Shown here piece after piece: positions 6,029-10,593 of a DNA stretch of 10,593 nucleotides. The stretch lies in assembly GCA_017992485.1 (NCBI GenBank), contig JAGOOL010000021.1:1-10593 (forward strand), read 5' to 3'. Below the pieces are notes generated by a model, which saw only the letters and a list, made by a program, of their open reading frames with translations, was not told the DNA's origin and made no database searches. This DNA comes from Minisyncoccota bacterium. Its GTDB lineage: Bacteria; Patescibacteriota; Minisyncoccia; Phycocordibacterales; UBA9973. Numbering within the stretch: the first letter of the stretch is position 1; each line of letters opens with the position of its first letter. Both the position numbers and the translations under genes were made by a program.

Positions 6029-7786
6029 GTGTCTATAAAAAAATATAGCTACATAGTCTTGCCATTTATTGCCCTTGCTGTATTTTTCAGCGGGGCATTT
6101 GGCATTCACCATAAGGCTCAGGCACAAAAAAGCGGATCAGATCAATCTGAAAAAATAATTAGTTTTTCTTCAAATCTTGAACTTCGCAGCGATGCAGGGA
6201 TGAAACTCACCGAGACAATTATCTATGACTTTGGCACGCTGCAGCGCCATGGTATTTTGCGTACGCTGCGCACTGAAAATGCAGACGACAAAAAAATGAC
6301 GATAAAAGTAATGAGTGTTGTAGACGAGGCTGGTGTGCCGTACGAATTTACAACAAGTAGTGGCGCAAACGATACGACAATCAAGATCGGCAGCGCTACT
6401 ACCACTATCACGGGCAAACACACGTATGTGATAACGTACGACATAAGTAATGTTGCAACATATCTTACTGACAAAGATGAATTTACCTGGAATGTTGTCG
6501 GTACAGGTTGGAGTATTCCGGTTATGACTGCATCTGCTTCTGTACAGTTTCCAATACAGTTTGTTAACGGTGGTGGCACCGCAGAGCAGCTAACATACGA
6601 TTGCTACCGCGGGGCATATGGTTCAACGACAACATGTAAAAATAAAACGCTGACGACAGCACCGAATGGTTCACTCGGTAATGCTCAGTTTTCAGAAGAA
6701 AATCTTTTGCCCGGCCAAGATTTGACGATCTCTGTCGGTATTCCAAAAGGTATTGTCACTCCGGCAAAAGAGCGTTTTGATTTCTTTCGTCTTGCTTGGA
6801 TTATGCCGCTCATCATTTTCATGCGTCTCGTTCGATCGATGTTCCGAAAGCGTCGCGACCTCAAGATTGGGAGAACGATTATTCCAGAATATGAAGCACC
6901 GAAAAAAATCACACCAGCCCTTGCCGGGTCAGTTGTTGATGGACGAGTTGATAACCGTGATATTACTGCCGGGCTGATTAGTGTTGCTGAGCAAGGCTTT
7001 CTTTCTATAAATCGTATCGAGAAAAAATGGTTGCTCGGCAGCACCGATTATGAACTCACCGTACTCAAACCTATTGTGTCATTGAGTGATCCGCTTGAAC
7101 AAAAAATACTTACGTATTTTACTGAGAGTAAAAGTGTTGGTACTCCTGTACTCCTTTCAACAATCGACAAGCCTGCATTTGCTGCAAAGGTTGCGTCACT
7201 AAAAAATACTATTCAAAAAGAAATGGTCACTCGTGGTTTCTTTTCTAAAAATCCGACAAACCGAAAGATAGGCTATACGGTATTAGGAGTTATGATTGTG
7301 CTCGCTGGTTTTATTGTTGGTACTGCAACCCAAAACCTGAACGTGGGTTCGGCGGTCGTTCTGACGGGTATTATGGCGATTCTTTGGCCGTATCTAGTCT
7401 CAGTTCGAACGATCGCCGGCGCCGATATTCGCCGACACATTCTTGGTTTCAAACAATTTCTCTCAGTGACCGATAAAGCACGAATGGATTTCCATAATGC
7501 CCCGGAAAGAAATCCAGAACAATTTATGAAGTTCCTACCATTTGCGGTCGCGCTCGGTGTTGAACAAAAATGGGCAAAGCAATTTGAAGGTATGTATATC
7601 GCCCCGCCGTCATGGTATAGCGGAGGTGACGCAACTCATTTTGCGGCTCATAGTTTTGTTCGTGATATGGCAATGTTTACAGTCTTCACAAATACTGCGG
7701 CGATGCCAAAATCAAGCGGTGGCTTTTCTGGTGGTGGCGGTTTCTCCGGAGGAGGAGGCGGTGGTGGCGGAGGCGGCAGCTGGTAA
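6029..7786 (+). CDS. DUF2207 membrane protein with glycine-rich C-terminal tail
   Basis: The 585-residue product starts at GTG and carries an export signal (hydrophobic 8-25, ending near AQA at 30-32). The exterior N-terminal DUF2207 region spans about 40-240, with RHGILRTLRT (73-82) and FTWNVVGTGWSIPV (152-165), both typical of the family. C192 and C203 may form a disulfide. A hydrophobic segment at 254-268 precedes a basic stop-transfer stretch. The cytoplasmic-type region has TPALAGSVVDGRVDNRDITA (295-314) and EQGFLSI. Two more helices lie at about 414-431 and 439-456. Family-typical FLPFAVALGVEQKWAKQFE (502-520) and PPSWY (526-530) follow. The protein ends in a tail that is nearly all Gly with a final Ser-Trp. 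The function of DUF2207 is unknown. Its position after lemA is a recurrent pairing. Confidence 0.93.
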   Translation: MSIKKYSYIVLPFIALAVFFSGAFGIHHKAQAQKSGSDQSEKIISFSSNLELRSDAGMKLTETIIYDFGTLQRHGILRTLRTENADDKKMTIKVMSVVDEAGVPYEFTTSSGANDTTIKIGSATTTITGKHTYVITYDISNVATYLTDKDEFTWNVVGTGWSIPVMTASASVQFPIQFVNGGGTAEQLTYDCYRGAYGSTTTCKNKTLTTAPNGSLGNAQFSEENLLPGQDLTISVGIPKGIVTPAKERFDFFRLAWIMPLIIFMRLVRSMFRKRRDLKIGRTIIPEYEAPKKITPALAGSVVDGRVDNRDITAGLISVAEQGFLSINRIEKKWLLGSTDYELTVLKPIVSLSDPLEQKILTYFTESKSVGTPVLLSTIDKPAFAAKVASLKNTIQKEMVTRGFFSKNPTNRKIGYTVLGVMIVLAGFIVGTATQNLNVGSAVVLTGIMAILWPYLVSVRTIAGADIRRHILGFKQFLSVTDKARMDFHNAPERNPEQFMKFLPFAVALGVEQKWAKQFEGMYIAPPSWYSGGDATHFAAHSFVRDMAMFTVFTNTAAMPKSSGGFSGGGGFSGGGGGGGGGGSW

Positions 7787-7846
7787 GTATAAAAACACGC
7801 TGCAATTTGCCCCAAAATACGCGCTGGTAATTTAGCTCGAAAACCG

Positions 7847-7852
7847 TACAAT
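7847..7852 (+). promoter_or_regulatory. Candidate -10 box for the 7860-8348 gene
   Basis: TACAAT at 7847-7852 ends seven bases before the ATG at 7860, in a 73-base gap after the DUF2207 gene. The sequence around it (CCGTACAAT) resembles the secD promoter (CCCGTACAAT). The -35 side is weak (CTGGTA at 7824-7829, three matches, spacing 17). If used, the transcript would be essentially leaderless. Confidence 0.4.
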
Positions 7853-7859
7853 TACCTAT

Positions 7860-8348
7860 ATGCAGAATAAATCAAAAACCTTTGTTATTGTCATTGTTAT
7901 TATCCTTCTCGTTGTCGCCTCATACGTGGCATTCGTCCGAAAAGCCCTCAAAGATATCAATTCTGTCGCTACAGAAGACAAGATTTCAACAACAGATGAC
8001 GATGCTATTGCAGCCAAAAAACGTTTGGAATTCGACAAAACAGCGCCGGCAAAAATCGTTGCCCTCGGTACGACATTCACTGCAAAAAAAGATCAAACAT
8101 TTACAATCAAAGGCGATGCAAAAGATACTTTCATGGTAACCAGTTTTTACAATGTGATTTGTCCGCCAGGTGAGCAATGTTTTTCTCCGGGCGGACAAGA
8201 TGTTCGCTATTCAATAACTGCATCTGATGCGAGTGGTACGCGAAGAACATATAAAAGTGAGATTCCGAGCGACATAGAATCCATGCCCTACACAGTTACT
8301 GTTATCAGCTCTGACTATAAAACATACGCAAAAATAATGATTCAATAA
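7860..8348 (+). CDS. Single-pass membrane protein with exterior beta-type domain and cysteine pair
   Basis: No named function is recognised. The 162-residue product has a short basic start, one strong membrane helix (about 7-26) and a charged linker (27-60). A domain of alternating hydrophobic strands runs from about 64 to the end. Within it, C101 and C107 lie in an ICPPGEQCFSPGG turn, followed by VRYSI. This layout, with strands, a CP-x4-C loop and more strands, resembles small secreted bacterial domains that carry a CP-x3/4-C-x-G loop. That resemblance is from memory and is weak. The two cysteines could form a disulfide outside the membrane. It lies between the DUF2207 gene and htpX on the same strand, 39 bases before htpX, and so may belong to the same functional group. 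Confidence 0.82.
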   Translation: MQNKSKTFVIVIVIILLVVASYVAFVRKALKDINSVATEDKISTTDDDAIAAKKRLEFDKTAPAKIVALGTTFTAKKDQTFTIKGDAKDTFMVTSFYNVICPPGEQCFSPGGQDVRYSITASDASGTRRTYKSEIPSDIESMPYTVTVISSDYKTYAKIMIQ

Positions 8349-8387
8349 CGTTCTGGACTTCAATAATAATTTCCCCGCAAAAAAACA

Positions 8388-9278
8388 ATGGCAACAATAT
8401 ACACACAACAATCAAAAAATGTTCGGAAAACATGGGTGCTCATGGCAAGCTTCTTGATTATAGTTATTGCTATCGGTTACCTTTTTTCCTATTCTTATAA
8501 CAATCCAACTATTCTCTACGTTGCAGTTGCTTTCAGTGTCGGCATGAACATTTTCAGCTACTGGAATTCTGATAAAATCGCGCTCAAAATGTCTGGCGCT
8601 ATTCCGGCTGATCCATCACAGTATCGCGAGCTGCACAATATTGTTGAAAATTTGGCAATCACCGCCGGTTTACCAAAGCCCCGTGTCTATATAATCAACG
8701 ATGAAGCGCCAAACGCTTTTGCAACCGGGCGAAACAAAGAGCACGCTGCAGTTGCTGTGACAACGGGATTGCTCCAGATCTTGGAGCTAACAGAACTCGA
8801 AGGCGTGCTAGCACACGAGCTTTCACACATTGGTAATCGAGATATTTTAGTCTCGACTGTTGCTGTTGTGCTCGCGGGCTTTATCGCTATTTTATCGGAT
8901 ATGTTTATTCGCGGACACTTGTTCGGCGGTGGACGACGTGACAATGAAGGCGGCAGTAATGTACTCATGATTGTCGGTATCGTTTTGGCAATTCTTGCGC
9001 CGATCTTTGCAACGCTCGTCCAGCTCGCTATTTCACGAAAGCGTGAATATTTGGCGGATGCCTCAGGTGTACTGCTTACTCGCTATCCGGATGGACTTGC
9101 CAATGCTCTCCAGAAAATCGGCGCTGCTGCGCAACCAATGCATAAAGCGAGCAAAGCGACTGCACACCTCTTCATCTCAAATCCCTTTGGCGGCGCCGGC
9201 AAAAAATTATCTGCGCTCTGGTCTACACACCCGCCGATGGAAGATCGCATTAAGATTTTAAGAAATATGGGGAAGTAA
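8388..9278 (+). CDS. htpX: Zinc metalloprotease HtpX
   Basis: HtpX is an M48-family membrane zinc protease that cleaves damaged or misfolded membrane proteins at the cytoplasmic face. The 296-residue product has two N-terminal helices (about 16-35 and 41-58) and a YRELHNIVENLAITAGLPKP segment (79-98). The catalytic HELSH is at 143-147 (zinc ligands H143 and H147, catalytic E144). Two further helices lie at about 154-173 and 192-215. SRKREYLADASG (216-227) gives E220 as third zinc ligand, and STHPPMEDRI (279-288) is the conserved C-terminal motif. All catalytic residues are intact and the length is normal. The region before the ATG is A-rich, with no Shine-Dalgarno sequence. Placement near lemA is a common arrangement. 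Confidence 0.96.
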   Translation: MATIYTQQSKNVRKTWVLMASFLIIVIAIGYLFSYSYNNPTILYVAVAFSVGMNIFSYWNSDKIALKMSGAIPADPSQYRELHNIVENLAITAGLPKPRVYIINDEAPNAFATGRNKEHAAVAVTTGLLQILELTELEGVLAHELSHIGNRDILVSTVAVVLAGFIAILSDMFIRGHLFGGGRRDNEGGSNVLMIVGIVLAILAPIFATLVQLAISRKREYLADASGVLLTRYPDGLANALQKIGAAAQPMHKASKATAHLFISNPFGGAGKKLSALWSTHPPMEDRIKILRNMGK

Positions 9279-9299
9279 TAATAAATAAACTATACACAT

Positions 9300-9734
9300 A
9301 TGATGTCCACGCACAATATGAAAAATAAAAAACAATTTATTATCGTTTCTTTGCTTGTCGTTTTGCTTGGTGTGGCTATCCTCATTGTGCTCCAATCAAA
9401 AGATATCGTGCGTGATTATAGTAATGCAAAGCCTGAAGATATCGTGCCGTATCGCACGAAGCTCGCGGGTGAATACGTTTGTTTGCCGCACAAAGACACA
9501 ACTGGCCCAGTGACGCAAGAATGCGCTTTCGGTGTAAAGCTTGATGATGGAACGTATTATGCAATAAGTTTCAATCTCATGTCGGCGATAGTGCCTGATA
9601 TTGCGACTGGTAATCGCATCTATGCAAACGGTACCATTACCCCGATTGAAATGTTGAGCTCAACGCATCTTCGCGATACGTACGATATCAAGGGTATTTT
9701 CTCGGTTACTGATTCACTCGTTGTAGAAAAATAA
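9300..9734 (+). CDS. Single-pass membrane protein with CLPHKD...EC motif, hypothetical
   Basis: The 144-residue product has a polar basic start, one membrane helix (about 13-31), and a small exterior domain. The most striking stretch is GEYVCLPHKD (57-66) followed by GP-T-EC (69-75), FGVKLDDGTYYAI (77-89) and a TGNRI-NGTI stretch later. C61 and C75 may pair. I recall short membrane proteins with this CLPHKD-type motif as recurrent in Patescibacteria genomes, without assigned function. The beta-rich pattern could be an OB-like fold, which is inference. Alternative starts at 9303 and 9318 (ATG AAA) would trim the polar start without touching the helix. A TATACA lies at 9291-9296, only three bases before the first ATG. 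The TAA stop overlaps the ATG of the cyclase-like gene, implying coupled translation. Confidence 0.82.
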   Translation: MMSTHNMKNKKQFIIVSLLVVLLGVAILIVLQSKDIVRDYSNAKPEDIVPYRTKLAGEYVCLPHKDTTGPVTQECAFGVKLDDGTYYAISFNLMSAIVPDIATGNRIYANGTITPIEMLSSTHLRDTYDIKGIFSVTDSLVVEK

Positions 9735-10357
9735 TGAACCCAACATCAGAACCAATTATTTTTTCGAAATTTCACTCAGCGTTCGTAGTTGGTATGCTCG
9801 ATATTGTGCATTCAACAGAAATCACGATGCCGCTCGCGGGAGAAAGTGTTGATGATTTCTACACGATTTTTCTCGAAGAAACAGCAATCATTTTACGTAA
9901 CCACGGTGCGACCGTGATTAAAAATATTGGTGATGGTATGTTGTTCTACTTTCCAAAAACTGCTTCAGTTGAAAAGGAAGTGTTTTCCGAAGTTATTGTT
10001 TGCGCAAAAGCGTTGCTCTCTGGAAGGGAAAAGATTAATGCAAAACTCGCGGCTGAGCAATTGCCACAGATTGATTTTCGCGTCAGTTTTAGTTTTGGGG
10101 CAGTGAGCGCGATGATCAGTCAGGACGGAACGATCATCGATCTCTTTGGCTCTGTGATCAACACCTGTACAAAGATGAATAAAATGGCGTCGCCGAATAC
10201 GTGCATCGCGGGTGAAGTTTTGCACGAGAAATTGGTTGCGCTCGGCATTGTAAATGCGGAACAAGGCAGTACAGACGAAAAAGTTGTCAGTGAGAAAATC
10301 GGCGACTATCACATCGGCGACAAATTGAGCTTCGGCGTTTGGCAGATAGCGAAATAA
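9734..10357 (+). CDS. Class III adenylate/guanylate cyclase-like protein, soluble, Arg-to-Lys at active site
   Basis: Class III cyclases make cAMP or cGMP from ATP or GTP as dimers. The 207-residue product is essentially a lone catalytic domain without a membrane helix. D23 in VGMLDIVHST and D67 in VIKNIGDGMLFYF match the two metal-binding Asp. K63 and D136 (in IDLFGSVIN) match the Lys/Asp pair that selects adenine. N143 matches the transition-state Asn. The Arg normally four residues after it (N-x3-R) is K147 here. RVSFSFGAV (116-124) and ASPNTCIAGEVLHEKL (152-167) also follow the family. The Lys could keep some charge or leave a weak or non-catalytic nucleotide-binding domain. The start overlaps the stop of the membrane protein upstream (TAATG), so the pair may act together. 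No cAMP receptor is visible nearby. Confidence 0.88.
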   Translation: MNPTSEPIIFSKFHSAFVVGMLDIVHSTEITMPLAGESVDDFYTIFLEETAIILRNHGATVIKNIGDGMLFYFPKTASVEKEVFSEVIVCAKALLSGREKINAKLAAEQLPQIDFRVSFSFGAVSAMISQDGTIIDLFGSVINTCTKMNKMASPNTCIAGEVLHEKLVALGIVNAEQGSTDEKVVSEKIGDYHIGDKLSFGVWQIAK

Positions 10358-10365
10358 TCTGTTTC

Positions 10366-10374
10366 TGCTATAGT
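10366..10374 (+). promoter_or_regulatory. Extended -10 promoter for tRNA-Ser
   Basis: TGCTATAGT at 10366-10374 is an extended -10 (TGN plus TATAGT). It ends ten bases before the tRNA, so transcription would start about three or four bases upstream of the mature 5' end. No -35 match is seen at normal spacing. It lies right after the stop of the cyclase-like gene. Confidence 0.5.
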
Positions 10375-10384
10375 GGCTTGCATT

Positions 10385-10471
10385 GGAGGCGTCGCATAGT
10401 GGTCTAGTGCGCACGCTTGGAAAGCGTGTAAGGTGTCAAAGCTTTCGAGAGTTCGAATCTCTCCGCCTCCG
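10385..10471 (+). tRNA. tRNA-Ser (anticodon GGA)
   Basis: A complete type II tRNA folds by eye. The acceptor stem is GGAGGCG (10385-10391) with CGCCTCC (10464-10470), and the D stem is GCA/TGC. The anticodon stem is CACGC/GCGTG around the loop TTGGAAA, with GGA at 10419-10421, reading UCC and UCU. A long variable arm (10429-10446) pairs AAGG with CTTT. The T stem is GAGAG/CTCTC around TTCGAAT. The discriminator base is G, as expected for serine. CCA is not encoded, so it must be added after transcription. Confidence 0.97.
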
Positions 10472-10509
10472 CAAATTTTCGAAAAGGGTTTCAGAACCAA
10501 AAATATGGT

Positions 10510-10524
10510 CGGCGCGAAGCGCCG
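10510..10524. repeat. Short GC-rich palindrome downstream of tRNA-Ser
   Basis: CGGCGC at 10510-10515 and GCGCCG at 10519-10524 form a six-base-pair hairpin with a GAA loop. There is no T-run after it on either strand, so it is not a standard intrinsic terminator. It may still mark the 3' end of the tRNA transcript, or be a copy of a scattered intergenic palindrome. Confidence 0.5.
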
Positions 10525-10569
10525 TCTGTTCTGCATTCCCCCCACAAAATCCTGAATCTGAAAGGATTC

Positions 10570-10586
10570 GCCACGCTCCGCGTGGC
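10570..10586. repeat. Second GC-rich palindrome at the window end
   Basis: GCCACGC at 10570-10576 and GCGTGGC at 10580-10586 pair perfectly over seven bases around a TCC loop. The sequence TCAAAAA follows to the window edge. No T-run follows on the plus strand, and the minus-strand flank is not a T-run either. Apart from the two palindromes, nothing gene-like is seen in 10472-10593. Confidence 0.5.
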
Positions 10587-10593
10587 TCAAAAA

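Noticed and set aside
7648..7851. Minus-strand ORF with a run of prolines
   Set aside because: It is the antisense reading of the glycine-rich tail of the DUF2207 gene.
10309..10590. Minus-strand ORF of 93 codons containing a GGEIRTLESFD...HAFQACALDHYATPP stretch
   Set aside because: This stretch is the antisense translation of tRNA-Ser, a well-known source of false protein predictions. It also runs into the 3' end of the cyclase-like gene.
1..10593. CRISPR array, insertion sequence, prophage or toxin-antitoxin genes
   Set aside because: No regularly spaced direct repeats, transposase-like ORFs, terminal inverted repeats or phage genes were seen. The tRNA-Ser 3' end is not repeated elsewhere in the window, so no attachment site pair is supported.

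Overview
The window looks like a chromosomal segment from a Candidate Phyla Radiation bacterium (Patescibacteria, probably of Parcubacteria type). This is inferred from gene style: small compact genes, many short single-pass membrane proteins of unknown function, a SecD with a short periplasmic part, a LemA/DUF2207/HtpX neighbourhood, no Shine-Dalgarno-like sequence before any start, and a tRNA without an encoded CCA end. No marker gene fixes the lineage. The genetic code appears standard: all plus-strand genes stop with TAA or TAG and none has an in-frame TGA.

Layout. (1) Positions 1-167 hold the end of a gene with a peptidoglycan-binding domain. (2) Positions 197-2655 are a tight cluster: a membrane-anchored protein with a four-cysteine motif and two similar beta-type domains, a RodA-type glycosyltransferase, and a PAP2-family lipid phosphatase. 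(3) A candidate promoter at 2695-2723 drives secD and secF (2733-5044), which end at a strong, probably bidirectional terminator (5091-5122). (4) Between 5123 and 5435 lies a small minus-strand two-helix ORF and the promoter of the next block. (5) Positions 5436-9278 hold lemA, a DUF2207 protein, a single-pass protein with a cysteine pair, and the zinc protease htpX. (6) Positions 9300-10357 hold a single-pass protein with a cysteine pair whose stop codon overlaps the start of a soluble class III nucleotide cyclase-like protein. (7) tRNA-Ser(GGA) lies at 10385-10471, followed by 122 bases with two short GC-rich palindromes.

Most of the region serves the cell envelope. RodA polymerises glycan from lipid II, and the PAP2 enzyme may recycle the undecaprenyl carrier. 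SecDF helps proteins across the membrane, and HtpX is a membrane protein quality-control protease. LemA and DUF2207 proteins are often encoded near each other and near HtpX, but their biochemistry is poorly known. The cyclase-like protein has the metal, purine-selecting and Asn signatures of adenylyl cyclases, but Lys replaces the usual transition-state Arg. Its overlap with a membrane protein suggests a two-subunit sensing unit. Three promoters place the -10 box 7-10 bases before the start codon, which fits leaderless mRNAs.
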